NCBI RefSeq assembly: GCF_015627105.1
Contig: NZ_VTDM01000025.1
Coordinates: forward strand, 1-41,133
Length of the DNA stretch: 41,133 nucleotides
Source: Acinetobacter baretiae
GTDB taxonomy: Bacteria; Pseudomonadota; Gammaproteobacteria; Pseudomonadales; Moraxellaceae
Direction: 5' to 3'
Position numbers and translations under genes: made by a program. The notes under the pieces were generated by a model. That model did not search any database, was not told the origin of the DNA, and saw only the letters and a program-made list of their open reading frames with translations. The stretch's first letter is position 1; every line of letters starts with the position of its first letter. Below, one piece after another: positions 1-8,822 of the stretch.

Positions 1-107
1 GTATTCGTTTGAAGTATTGATTCTGTTTTAGAAATTTCAAATAAGTGGATTCAAATTTTATAAAAAAATCATCAATGGTACAGAATAAAGCAGTAATATC
101 AGTCATG

Positions 108-159
108 AGGATTAGAGTGGTAAGTCGTGTCTAGTAACTCAACTTATGGCTCTAATCCT
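108..159. repeat. Imperfect inverted repeat (possible terminator or sRNA hairpin)
   Basis: Arm 108-125 (AGGATTAGAGTGGTAAGT) pairs with arm 142-159 (ACTTATGGCTCTAATCCT) at 15 of 18 positions across a 16-nt loop. A short T-run follows at about 164-168. The shape fits a plus-strand terminator or the end of a small RNA. It lies directly before the point where yccS homology begins. Nothing else is recognisable in 1-175. Confidence 0.4.
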
Positions 160-274
160 TGGCTTTTTCAAATAAATCCTTAAACAGGATTCGGGTTACT
201 TAAACTATGAAGAATATATTGTTCCAATTACACTTGGCACCATTGCTGCTGCACTCACTGATTTTGATGATCGT

Positions 275-2245
275 TTGAGCATACGACTGCGTAGTTTAAT
301 TTATGTGTGTTGTTTGTTTTTTATTACGAGCAGTATTTTAGAAAAACTCGCAACACAGCCTGTGTTATTTATTACCTATTTGTCGTTATCGAGTGCATTT
401 TTTATTTTATTGGGCAGCCTAGGCCAACGTTATGCTGCTATTTCTTTTGGTACGATTTTATTATCTATTTATACGATGTTTGGTTTAACTGAATATACCA
501 CTTGGTACGTTCAGCCGATTTGTTTTGTTGTCGGTGCCATTTGGTATAGCGTCACGTCCATTTTATTTTATTTACTCAAGCCCACCTTATTTATACAAGA
601 TAGCCTTGCGCAAACCTTTTCTTTGTTATCAAAACTTCTTCATCATAAAGCAAAACTCTTTGATCCTGATAATCATAAAGATGATATAGAGCAAATCTTA
701 TATGTTCTTTCAGAATACAATTCAAAACTCGTACAACAGTTAGACATTAATAAAACCGCCTTACTCACTCGGCTCAAAGCATCTCGTGCCAATAAAAACA
801 CCATTTATTGGCTTAATTTACATTTTTTTGCACAAGATATTCATGAACAAGCGACTGCAAATTATTTAAACTATGAAAAAGTAGGCTCACATTTTAGTCG
901 TAGCGATGTTATTTTTCGAATGCAAAAGACCATTCATCACACAGCAAATGCATTTCATCATCTATCCAACAGTATTTTATATTACCAATCATATGAAATT
1001 ACAGATCAACACACCACAACTCTGTCACACCTTGAATCTTCAGTACAAGATTGGATCAGTCAACATCCCAAAAATATTGAAGTAAAAAATTTACTCTTGA
1101 TTTCAAATAATTTAAGAAGAATTTACGAACAACTCAATCATTTAAATACACTCACTATTCAACAAAATATTGTAGATTCACAAACTCAAGACAATAACAA
1201 TTTATTAGATGGGGATATTCAAGACTGGCAAGACTTGATTTTAAAATTTAAGCAACATTTGACGCCACAATCGTCATTATTTCGTCATGCAGTTCGGATT
1301 GCTTTTGTTTTTTTTGTTGGTTATTTAGTGTCATTATTACCATTGGCTAAGCATGGTTATTGGATTTTATTGACCAGTTTATTTGTATGCCAAGTTAGTT
1401 ACTTTGCAACCAAAACACGCTTAAAAATGCGTACCTTAGGTACAATTTTAGGCGTTATTATTGGAATCCCTATTTTATATTTTGTACAAGATACTCCAAC
1501 ACAGTTGGTTCTTACAGTGATTTGTGCTGTGTTATTTTTCTATTTGCGTGTTAAAAAATATGCCATAGCAACGCTGATGGCAACACTCATGGTATTACTT
1601 ATTTTTAGTATTAAAGGTGCTGGCTATGAAATTATCATTCCTCGCATTGTAGACACTTTCATTGGATGTTTTATTGCATGGTTTGCAGTCAGTTTTATTT
1701 GGCCTGACTGGCAATACAGAAATATCTCTCAAAATATTAAAAATAGTGAGCGAGCGACCATACAATATTTGGCAGAAATTAGCGTACAGTATAAACAAGG
1801 TAAAAATAATGGCATGCAATATCGTATAGCTCGACGTTTTGCACACAATAAACAAACAGAATTAGCAAATATGATTTCTAGTTTAAGTGCTGAACCTTCT
1901 CCAGATTCAACACTTATTCATCATGCTTTTCGTTATTTAGTCTATAGCCACAGCCAACTCAGTTATATTTCCGCGTTAGGTGCACAACGCCATTTGGTCA
2001 CAGATTCACAAATATTGGCTCTACTTCAATGGTGCAATGATGCCATGCAAAATACTTTACTATATAAAAAAGGCTTGTCTACCACACAAATTCTTGAAAA
2101 ATCAAAAGAAATTGAAGATTTATTTCAGCAAGATAATCTTTCCGAGCACTTACAGCTCACATTAAAACAAATGAACTTGTTATTAGAGTCTCTGCCTGAA
2201 TTTATGAATATTAGGCATTATTTACTGACACGAGACATCAAATAA
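275..2245 (+). CDS. yccS: YccS/FUSC-family inner-membrane protein, 5' end missing or altered
   Basis: This resembles the YccS family of putative inner-membrane transporters, with a hydrophobic N-terminal half (residues about 1-110), a long soluble middle (about 110-335) and a second membrane block of FUSC type (about 340-475). YccS proteins usually run to about 700 residues or more; this frame gives 656 from a TTG codon. The same frame stays open upstream to a stop at 173-175, and the family-like stretch IVPITLGTIAAALTDFDD is encoded before the TTG, yet no ATG or GTG lies in that extension. The usual first membrane segment is therefore absent. Either the gene lost its 5' end through a rearrangement, or it starts at a poor codon. 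The rest of the frame is intact, so decay, if any, is recent. It ends at a terminator shared with the convergent craA gene. Confidence 0.7.
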   Translation: MSIRLRSLIYVCCLFFITSSILEKLATQPVLFITYLSLSSAFFILLGSLGQRYAAISFGTILLSIYTMFGLTEYTTWYVQPICFVVGAIWYSVTSILFYLLKPTLFIQDSLAQTFSLLSKLLHHKAKLFDPDNHKDDIEQILYVLSEYNSKLVQQLDINKTALLTRLKASRANKNTIYWLNLHFFAQDIHEQATANYLNYEKVGSHFSRSDVIFRMQKTIHHTANAFHHLSNSILYYQSYEITDQHTTTLSHLESSVQDWISQHPKNIEVKNLLLISNNLRRIYEQLNHLNTLTIQQNIVDSQTQDNNNLLDGDIQDWQDLILKFKQHLTPQSSLFRHAVRIAFVFFVGYLVSLLPLAKHGYWILLTSLFVCQVSYFATKTRLKMRTLGTILGVIIGIPILYFVQDTPTQLVLTVICAVLFFYLRVKKYAIATLMATLMVLLIFSIKGAGYEIIIPRIVDTFIGCFIAWFAVSFIWPDWQYRNISQNIKNSERATIQYLAEISVQYKQGKNNGMQYRIARRFAHNKQTELANMISSLSAEPSPDSTLIHHAFRYLVYSHSQLSYISALGAQRHLVTDSQILALLQWCNDAMQNTLLYKKGLSTTQILEKSKEIEDLFQQDNLSEHLQLTLKQMNLLLESLPEFMNIRHYLLTRDIK

Positions 2246-2272
2246 AAAAAGAGGCTATAGCCTCTTTTTTTC
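2244..2272. terminator. Bidirectional intrinsic terminator between yccS and craA
   Basis: A perfect 14-bp palindrome GAGGCTATAGCCTC (2251-2264) has an A-run on its left and a T-run on its right. It can therefore end transcripts from both convergent genes. Confidence 0.9.
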
Positions 2273-2275
2273 ACA

Positions 2276-3499
2276 TTAAGCTTGTTGACGTTTTTTCATT
2301 TCTTTAATCAGTGCACGGCGTGGAAATGTAAACCATATTAAAATCACAACAATACTCATGAGTAAGTATGCTGCCATATGAAAATGAGTATATAAAATAC
2401 GAACGACTTCAATGCCTACAAAAAAACATGTCATATTTAACATCGACATGGAAGCAGCCACTGTTCCTTTGGGTAAATCAGATGATGCAAATGCAGATCT
2501 AAATACGACAGATACAGCAATGCCTTCACCAAAGCTGACTAATGTTAAACCCACTAATAATAATGGTAGTACCCACATAGGCCACAACAGTGATGCTGCT
2601 GCAATGATTGCACCCACTAACATGATCGGAAAGCCAATAAAAATTGTTTTACCAAGTTCAAAACGATCAACAACTTTAATTAAAACAATATTACCTAAAA
2701 TCAAACCTGCAAATACAGGGACTTGAAATAAGCCATATTGAAAACTAGATAATTTTAGTTCATCGACCAAAATAATTGGAGAAATCGCGATCCATAACAT
2801 CAGTGGTAAAACCACTAAAGGTAAAGCGATTGCAAGGCTTAAAAAGTGAGTATCTGAATACACCGCTTTAAATCCTTTCAACAATTCAGGCAATGTTTTT
2901 TGCTCTGTGACATGTGGTTTAATTTCAGGCATTGCCTGCTTTAAACCAAACCAACTCAGTAAAGAAATGAGAGCAATAAATACAAACCCCCAATGCCAAG
3001 AAATATGACTAATTAAAAATGCGCCCAATACAGGCCCTAGTAAAGGTGCTAAAAGAGATAAATTGGTCATAAGTGCCATGACTTTTACAGCATCACGCTC
3101 CTCAAATGACTCTTGTACAGCAGCATATCCCACTGCAGATACAATGGTTAGCCCCGAACCTTGTAAAAATCTTAAGATTAAAAATTGTGACATACTTTGG
3201 GTAAAAAGAATAAGTACACAGCAGATCGTAAAAAATAATACACCTGCTAAAAGCACCTTTTTTCGACCATAACGATCAGATAAAGGGCCAAATAGCCACG
3301 CAACACATGCTCCACCGAGCAAGTAAAGTGACATTGCAGAGGGAGCCAATGTTGTACTCACACCAAAATATTGTGTGATTGGCAACATTGCTGGTTGAAT
3401 TAAGTCATTACCAATATATGTCGCAAGTTCAAATAGAACCAATGCGAGCGGAAACATGAGCGTAGTTCGATTCAATGTTCGTGTAGGAGAATTTTGCAT
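2276..3499 (-). CDS. craA: CraA/MdfA-type major facilitator drug efflux pump
   Basis: A 12-helix MFS drug:H+ antiporter of the DHA1 group, 407 residues. The N-terminus closely follows E. coli MdfA and even more the Acinetobacter chloramphenicol pump CraA. The helix-1 signature FELATYIGND carries the membrane acidic residues Glu24 and Asp32, matching MdfA Glu26 and Asp34. The loop 2-3 signature GPLSDRYGRKKV and the helix-4 motif RFLQGSGL with its conserved Arg are present. Known CraA and MdfA proteins export chloramphenicol and other cationic or neutral drugs; that substrate range is inferred here from similarity. It has no partner genes and no adjacent regulator. The ATG at 3499 has no strong Shine-Dalgarno sequence in front of it. 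Confidence 0.85.
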   Translation of the reverse strand: MQNSPTRTLNRTTLMFPLALVLFELATYIGNDLIQPAMLPITQYFGVSTTLAPSAMSLYLLGGACVAWLFGPLSDRYGRKKVLLAGVLFFTICCVLILFTQSMSQFLILRFLQGSGLTIVSAVGYAAVQESFEERDAVKVMALMTNLSLLAPLLGPVLGAFLISHISWHWGFVFIALISLLSWFGLKQAMPEIKPHVTEQKTLPELLKGFKAVYSDTHFLSLAIALPLVVLPLMLWIAISPIILVDELKLSSFQYGLFQVPVFAGLILGNIVLIKVVDRFELGKTIFIGFPIMLVGAIIAAASLLWPMWVLPLLLVGLTLVSFGEGIAVSVVFRSAFASSDLPKGTVAASMSMLNMTCFFVGIEVVRILYTHFHMAAYLLMSIVVILIWFTFPRRALIKEMKKRQQA

Positions 3500-4054
3500 G
3501 TTTATCTAAATAGCTAGAGTTTAGTCATAATCAATATGCGATAAAGAAACGGCACATAGATCAAGACTGCACATAAAATGATCGGAATATACTCAAATAT
3601 GAAGCACGATGATTGTTGTTTTAAACATCTAAAATGACAACGTAAAAACTCGCATCAGCTTGTTTTGACTGTTTTAAAGTGGCGGAACATTAGCATATAT
3701 CCCCCAAAAGGTCGAACAATTTTACAACAATTGCCCACGCTGCATTGAGCTTGCTTACATATTACCAAGACGACTTTATGAAAATATCACTCTAGCGTTT
3801 CCACCCCATACAACAGTGCATGGCCTGTTTCTTAGATTTGCTTATATTTTCAAAGGTGGCAATAGGTTTCAACAAAATAAAACCAACCATGAAAGCTTGT
3901 ACATGGCAGATTAAATACAGTAAAACAATATAAACCATACAGATAAATTAGACGAAACAAACAGATCCGTGTATCTTAATCAATATAAGAAAGCGTTAAA
4001 TAAAGCCATACTTTCTAACCTAAACATCGTTTAAACAATGAAGGTTGATTACGA
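3500..4054. other. 555-bp divergent intergenic region
   Basis: This gap separates the divergent craA and pepP genes and must hold both promoters. I see no convincing ORF, RNA gene or repeat in it. A GAAGG Shine-Dalgarno sequence for pepP lies at 4040-4044. Confidence 0.5.
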
Positions 4055-5863
4055 ATGACACACTTGTCTACACCCAATCAAAAACTACAACAATTACGCC
4101 AACGTATGGAATCACACCATATTGATGCATATATTGTACCTAGTGCAGACCCTCACTTATCTGAGTATCTACCCGCCCATTGGCAAGCACGTGAGTGGCT
4201 CACAGGTTTTACAGGTTCTGTAGGCACATTGGTCGTCACGCAAGAAGAAGCAGGCCTATGGGTAGATGCTCGATATTGGGCACAAGCTGAAAAAGAGCTT
4301 CAAGATACTGAAATTTATCTTAAAAGGTTAACGACAGAACCTGATTCGCATTATATGCCTTGGCTTACCCATAAGCTAAATGCCCATCAAATTGTAGGAA
4401 TCGATGGTCGTGTTTTGTCTTTGGCGCAATTTGAACAACTCTCAAAAACACTCAAAGCACAAAATATTGCACTGCATACCATCAAAGATTTGGTCGACCC
4501 GATTTGGACAGACCGTCCTGCGTTACCTAAAAAACCCATTTATGCGATGCAAGAGGGACTAAACAGCCTTTCTTTAAAAGAAAAGATTGCTGAAGTCTGC
4601 AGACACTTGAATGAACATGGCATTGATGGGCACTTTATTTCAAGCCTAGATGATATTGCATGGTTACTTAACTGTCGTGGTCACGATGTAGAATATAACC
4701 CTGTATTTTTAGCACACTTATACATTGCCAATGATAAAACCACAACACTCTTTATTGATGAAGATAAACTCCCACAAGATGTGAGAGATATTTTTGATCA
4801 AGAGCGCATTCACATCCATCAATATGAAGACAGTGCACGCTTTTTAGCACAACTTGAAACATCAAAAATCTTAATTGATCCTCATAAAGTCACTTTGTAT
4901 CACGCACACGCGATTCCAAACAACGTAGAGGTCATTCAAGAAACTAACCCAAGTACCTTCTTAAAGGCCTGTAAAACACAAAGCGAAATTGAACACATCA
5001 AACATGCCATGCTCAAAGATGGAATTGCACTGTGTCATTTTTTTCATTGGCTAGAACAAGCCCTCAAAAACAATGACGTCATTAATGAACTGACCATTGA
5101 TGAAAAAATTACCTTCTTTAGAGCACAACAAGACGGCTTTACAGGGCTTAGCTTTCCAACTATCGCTGGATTCAATGAAAATGGAGCACTGCCTCACTAT
5201 AGAGCAACCCCTGAATCATTTTCACACATTCAGGGTGATGGTCTGTTACTGATCGACTCTGGCGCACAGTACACAGATGGTACAACTGACATTACACGAG
5301 TTGTTCCGATTGGCACACCTTCTGAAGAACAACGAAAAGATTACACGCTCGTACTCAAGAGCAATATCGCACTCTCTCAAGCTGTATTTCCAGAAGGACT
5401 TGCTGCCCCTTTACTTGACAGCATTGCTCGTCAACCACTTTGGCAACACCAACTTGACTATAGACACGGTACAGGTCACGGCGTAGGTTTTGCACTCAAT
5501 GTGCATGAAGGGCCTCAAAGTATTTCTTACCATACGCCAATCAGTGACAAAGTTGCCATGCGTGAAGGCATGCTCACTTCGATCGAACCGGGCTTATACC
5601 GTGAACATCAATGGGGAATTCGGATTGAAAATCTGGTCGCCAACACTTTAGTCAGCACTGAAGATCTTGGTTACGGCACATTTTTAAAATTTGATACCTT
5701 AACTTTGTGTCCAATTAATACACGCTGTATTCAACACGAACTAATGACAGCACCAGAAAAAGCATGGCTTAATCAGTATCACGAGCAAGTTTTAAATGCA
5801 TTGAGCGACCACCTCGATGGAGAAGTTAAAGCATGGCTAATCGAACAAACGCAAGCCATTTAA
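4055..5863 (+). CDS. pepP: Xaa-Pro aminopeptidase, M24B family, long (three-domain) form
   Basis: A cytoplasmic dinuclear-metal peptidase that removes N-terminal residues preceding proline. At 602 residues it is the long form: two creatinase-like N-terminal domains (about 1-310), the pita-bread M24 catalytic domain (about 315-535) and a short C-terminal M24_C domain. All expected metal ligands can be read: Asp401 and Asp412 in LIDSGAQYTDGTTDITR (11 residues apart, as in E. coli PepP), His475 in GTGHGVG, Glu511 in SIEPGLY and Glu525 in GIRIEN. His484 in NVHEGP matches the second active-site His. The ATG follows a GAAGG Shine-Dalgarno. It is a single gene closed by its own terminator. E. coli PepP is shorter; this one resembles the eukaryotic-type APP1 layout. 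Confidence 0.9.
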   Translation: MTHLSTPNQKLQQLRQRMESHHIDAYIVPSADPHLSEYLPAHWQAREWLTGFTGSVGTLVVTQEEAGLWVDARYWAQAEKELQDTEIYLKRLTTEPDSHYMPWLTHKLNAHQIVGIDGRVLSLAQFEQLSKTLKAQNIALHTIKDLVDPIWTDRPALPKKPIYAMQEGLNSLSLKEKIAEVCRHLNEHGIDGHFISSLDDIAWLLNCRGHDVEYNPVFLAHLYIANDKTTTLFIDEDKLPQDVRDIFDQERIHIHQYEDSARFLAQLETSKILIDPHKVTLYHAHAIPNNVEVIQETNPSTFLKACKTQSEIEHIKHAMLKDGIALCHFFHWLEQALKNNDVINELTIDEKITFFRAQQDGFTGLSFPTIAGFNENGALPHYRATPESFSHIQGDGLLLIDSGAQYTDGTTDITRVVPIGTPSEEQRKDYTLVLKSNIALSQAVFPEGLAAPLLDSIARQPLWQHQLDYRHGTGHGVGFALNVHEGPQSISYHTPISDKVAMREGMLTSIEPGLYREHQWGIRIENLVANTLVSTEDLGYGTFLKFDTLTLCPINTRCIQHELMTAPEKAWLNQYHEQVLNALSDHLDGEVKAWLIEQTQAI

Positions 5864-5881
5864 ACAAACTCTAGCAAGATC

Positions 5882-5917
5882 ACCCCTTTCAAAAAAATAT
5901 TGAAAGGGGTTTTATTA
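5882..5917 (+). terminator. Intrinsic terminator of pepP
   Basis: Stem ACCCCTTTCAA (5882-5892) pairs perfectly with TTGAAAGGGGT (5900-5910) across a 7-nt loop, followed by a T-rich tract. Confidence 0.9.
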
Positions 5918-5942
5918 TTTTTATAGTATTGCTTTTACTGAG

Positions 5943-5986
5943 TTAAATAAAAAAGGTTGAACCTTAAAAAATAAGGTTCAACCTTT
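5943..5986 (-). terminator. Intrinsic terminator of the flavoprotein dehydrogenase gene
   Basis: A perfect 15-bp stem (5952-5966 with 5972-5986) with a 5-nt A loop. Read on the minus strand it is followed by TTTTTTATTTA, so it serves the gene that ends at 6026. Confidence 0.85.
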
Positions 5987-6025
5987 AAATGATGACACAT
6001 AATTTACTTTATGATCTACGTTTGC

Positions 6026-7435
6026 TCATATATCAAAAAGCTTCCCTGGATTCATGACCAGATTTGGATCAAACACTTGCTTTAATGCTTTCATATATTC
6101 AATTTCTTCAGCACTACGAGTATATGCCAAATACGGCTTTTTCGTCATTCCAACACCATGCTCAGCTGAAATTGAACCATCATATTTTTTAACTGTATCA
6201 AAAACAGACTGATTTACAGCTTGGCATTTAGCAAAGAATTCATCTTTAGTCAGGTCTTGTGGCTTTAAAATATTTAAATGTAAATTACCATCGCCAATGT
6301 GGCCAAACCAACAAATTTCAAAGTCAGGATAACTACTTTGGACAATCGCTTCAATGTCCTTAATAAATGCAGGAACATGTGTAATCAATACAGAGATGTC
6401 ATTTTTATAGGGTGTAAATGGTGCAATCGATTCGGAAATATCTTCACGCAAACGCCATAAATTATTCACTTGCTCTAAACTTTGACTCAACACCCCATCG
6501 AGCACCCAACCCTCTTCCATGCAATGCTCAAAAATTTCCATGGCTTTATCCATGATTGGTTCGTAGGGTGCTTCAAACTCAAGAAGAACATAAAATGGGC
6601 ATTGTGTATCAAATGGGCGTTGTACATGGCCGTGATCCAAGACCTTTTGCATGGCCACTTCACCAAAAAATTCAAATGCTGTAAGGTCTATTTTACTTTG
6701 AAATGCATGTAAAATTGGCATCACAGCATCAAAATCAGGAACACCAAGCACCATCACTTGCAAGTCCTGCGGTGGACGGTCTAATTTTATTTCAGCTTCG
6801 GTAACAATACCAAGCGTTCCCTCTCCACCAATAAATAAATGTTGTAGCGCATACCCTGTTGCATTTTTGATCATGCCTTTGTTAATGCGTAAAATATCAC
6901 CTTTACCTGTAACAACAGTGAGTCCTAAAATCCAATTACGTGTCATTCCATATTTAATAACTTTAATTCCACCTGCATTGGTCGCAATATTCCCACCTAT
7001 TTGGCTCGAACCTGCTGAGGCAAAATCTACTGGGTAGTACAGACCTTGCTCTTCGGCATAATGTTGTAACTGCTCAGTCACCACACCTGCTTGAATGCGT
7101 ACCAAACGATCTGCTGGAAAAAACGCCAAGACCTGATTCATTTTATCTAAGCTAATGACAATTTCGCCATTGGCTGCAACAGCACCTGCAGATAATCCTG
7201 TACGTCCGCCTGAAGGGGTCACTGCCACTTGATTTTGGTTAGCAAACTGTACAATCTGTTGCACCTGTTCAGTGGATGTTGGAAATACAATAACAGATGG
7301 GTTGGGTTCAAAATGTTTGGTGTAATCACACCCCCATGTTTGTAAACTTAAATCATCTGTCTTAATACGGCTTTCACCCACAATTTTGGTTAGTTCAGTC
7401 AATAATTGTGGCGATAATGGTGCTGCAATATTCAT
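6026..7435 (-). CDS. FAD-linked D-2-hydroxyglutarate dehydrogenase (GlcD/D2HGDH type)
   Basis: A 469-residue flavoprotein of the vanillyl-alcohol oxidase/GlcD fold. It has an N-terminal FAD-binding domain (about 45-190, with SGGRTGLSAGAV and GSSQIGGNIATNAGG) and a C-terminal FAD-oxidase domain (about 235-468) with GHIGDGNLHLN and EHGVG, which supply the metal and substrate site. Of the possible names (D-lactate, glycolate or D-2-hydroxyglutarate dehydrogenase), the last is favoured because the divergent neighbour is serA. SerA-type enzymes can reduce 2-ketoglutarate to D-2-hydroxyglutarate, and in Pseudomonas an adjacent D2HGDH reoxidises it, pulling serine synthesis forward. The ATG at 7435 is preferred over a TTG codon one position upstream. 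No strong Shine-Dalgarno is visible. Confidence 0.8.
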   Translation of the reverse strand: MNIAAPLSPQLLTELTKIVGESRIKTDDLSLQTWGCDYTKHFEPNPSVIVFPTSTEQVQQIVQFANQNQVAVTPSGGRTGLSAGAVAANGEIVISLDKMNQVLAFFPADRLVRIQAGVVTEQLQHYAEEQGLYYPVDFASAGSSQIGGNIATNAGGIKVIKYGMTRNWILGLTVVTGKGDILRINKGMIKNATGYALQHLFIGGEGTLGIVTEAEIKLDRPPQDLQVMVLGVPDFDAVMPILHAFQSKIDLTAFEFFGEVAMQKVLDHGHVQRPFDTQCPFYVLLEFEAPYEPIMDKAMEIFEHCMEEGWVLDGVLSQSLEQVNNLWRLREDISESIAPFTPYKNDISVLITHVPAFIKDIEAIVQSSYPDFEICWFGHIGDGNLHLNILKPQDLTKDEFFAKCQAVNQSVFDTVKKYDGSISAEHGVGMTKKPYLAYTRSAEEIEYMKALKQVFDPNLVMNPGKLFDI

Positions 7436-7523
7436 CAAGGCAAACCCAGCAAGAAATAAACAAGTTGTTACGCATTATGTTATCATACTGCGACCAACAT
7501 TTGGCCTTTCTAGCGGAGCCGTA

Positions 7524-8756
7524 ATGAGCCAACCTCTTTCTCTTGATAAAGACAAAATTCGTTTTTTACTCCTAGAAGGTGTACACCAAAACGCAATTAA
7601 TACATTAAATGCAGCAGGTTACACCAACATCGAATACCATAAAACTGCCCTTGAAGGTGATACGTTAAAAGAAGCAGTTAAAGATGCCCATTTTATTGGA
7701 ATACGCTCTCGTACACAGCTGACCGAAGATGTGTTTGCAGCAGCTGACAAACTGATTGCTGTTGGGTGTTTTTGCATTGGTACAAACCAAGTTGACCTCG
7801 ATGCTGCCATGAAACGCGGTATTCCTGTGTTTAATGCACCTTTTTCAAATACACGCTCAGTGGCTGAACTGGTTTTAGCAGAAACGATTTTATTACTACG
7901 TGGTGTGCCTGAAAAATCAATGAGCTGTCATCGTGGTGGTTGGCAAAAAACTGCTGTGGGTTCATTTGAAGCGCGTGGCAAAACACTTGGTATTGTTGGC
8001 TATGGATCAATTGGATCACAATTATCTGTTCTTGCAGAAAGCTTAGGTATGCATGTCATCTACTATGACACGGTGACCAAGCTTCCTATGGGCAATGCAC
8101 GCCAAGTCGGTTCACTTAATGAACTTCTTGAAACAGCAGATGTTGTCACTCTACACGTACCTGACTTACCATCTACACGTAACTTTTTTACTAAAGTACA
8201 GTTTGATAAAATGAAGCAGGGCTCAATTTTTATTAATGCTGCACGTGGTACGTGTGTAGTCATTGAAGACCTTGCAGATGCGTTAAAATCTGGCCATATT
8301 GCAGGCGCTGCTGTAGATGTGTTCCCTAAAGAACCTAAAGGCAACAACGAAGAATTCCAATCTCCTCTTCGTGGCTTAGATAACGTGATTTTAACACCGC
8401 ATGTTGGTGGGTCTACGGTTGAAGCTCAAGAAAATATTGGTCTAGAAGTGGCTGAAAAGTTTGTTGCTTACTCAGACCGAGGAATGACTTTATCTGCAGT
8501 TAACTTCCCTGAAATTGCTTTACCACTGGCCGAAGGGAAACACCGTTTACTCCATATTCATCAAAATGTACCGGGTGTACTGTCTAAGGTAAACACTTTA
8601 TTTGCTGAACAAGAAGTGAATATTTCAAGTCAAACGCTCATGACGAAAGGCGATGTCGGCTACTTAGTGATGGATGTAGATGCCTCTGCATCGAAAGAAG
8701 CGCTAGATATGCTACATCAAGTACAAGGTACGATTCGTATCCGTGTTTTATTTTAA
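7524..8756 (+). CDS. serA: D-3-phosphoglycerate dehydrogenase
   Basis: The first enzyme of serine biosynthesis; it oxidises 3-phosphoglycerate to 3-phosphohydroxypyruvate with NAD. The 410-residue length equals E. coli SerA. The NAD-binding motif GIVGYGSIGSQ, the catalytic-region motifs NAARG and DVFPKEP and the catalytic His in LTPHVGGST are present. A C-terminal ACT domain (about 335-410) implies feedback inhibition by serine. An in-frame start at 7386 would overlap the divergent flavoprotein gene and add a low-complexity leader; the ATG at 7524 with GGAG at 7515-7518 is the real start. The gene ends at a strong terminator. Confidence 0.95.
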   Translation: MSQPLSLDKDKIRFLLLEGVHQNAINTLNAAGYTNIEYHKTALEGDTLKEAVKDAHFIGIRSRTQLTEDVFAAADKLIAVGCFCIGTNQVDLDAAMKRGIPVFNAPFSNTRSVAELVLAETILLLRGVPEKSMSCHRGGWQKTAVGSFEARGKTLGIVGYGSIGSQLSVLAESLGMHVIYYDTVTKLPMGNARQVGSLNELLETADVVTLHVPDLPSTRNFFTKVQFDKMKQGSIFINAARGTCVVIEDLADALKSGHIAGAAVDVFPKEPKGNNEEFQSPLRGLDNVILTPHVGGSTVEAQENIGLEVAEKFVAYSDRGMTLSAVNFPEIALPLAEGKHRLLHIHQNVPGVLSKVNTLFAEQEVNISSQTLMTKGDVGYLVMDVDASASKEALDMLHQVQGTIRIRVLF

Positions 8757-8775
8757 ACCTCTGTGTTTTTCAATT

Positions 8776-8802
8776 AAGCCACAACGTTGTTGTGGCTTTT
8801 TT
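8776..8802 (+). terminator. Intrinsic terminator of serA
   Basis: Stem AAGCCACAAC (8776-8785) pairs with GTTGTGGCTT (8789-8798) across a 3-nt loop, followed by a run of T. Confidence 0.92.
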
Positions 8803-8822
8803 CTTCGCTCAATGGTGCTCAG

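Noticed and set aside
2412..2726. 104-codon plus-strand ORF opposite craA
   Set aside because: It lies wholly within the craA coding sequence on the other strand, is low-complexity (Thr/Asn/Pro) and has no family features.
7386..7523. N-terminal extension of serA by 46 codons
   Set aside because: It overlaps the divergent flavoprotein gene, lacks family similarity, and an ATG with GGAG gives the exact SerA length.
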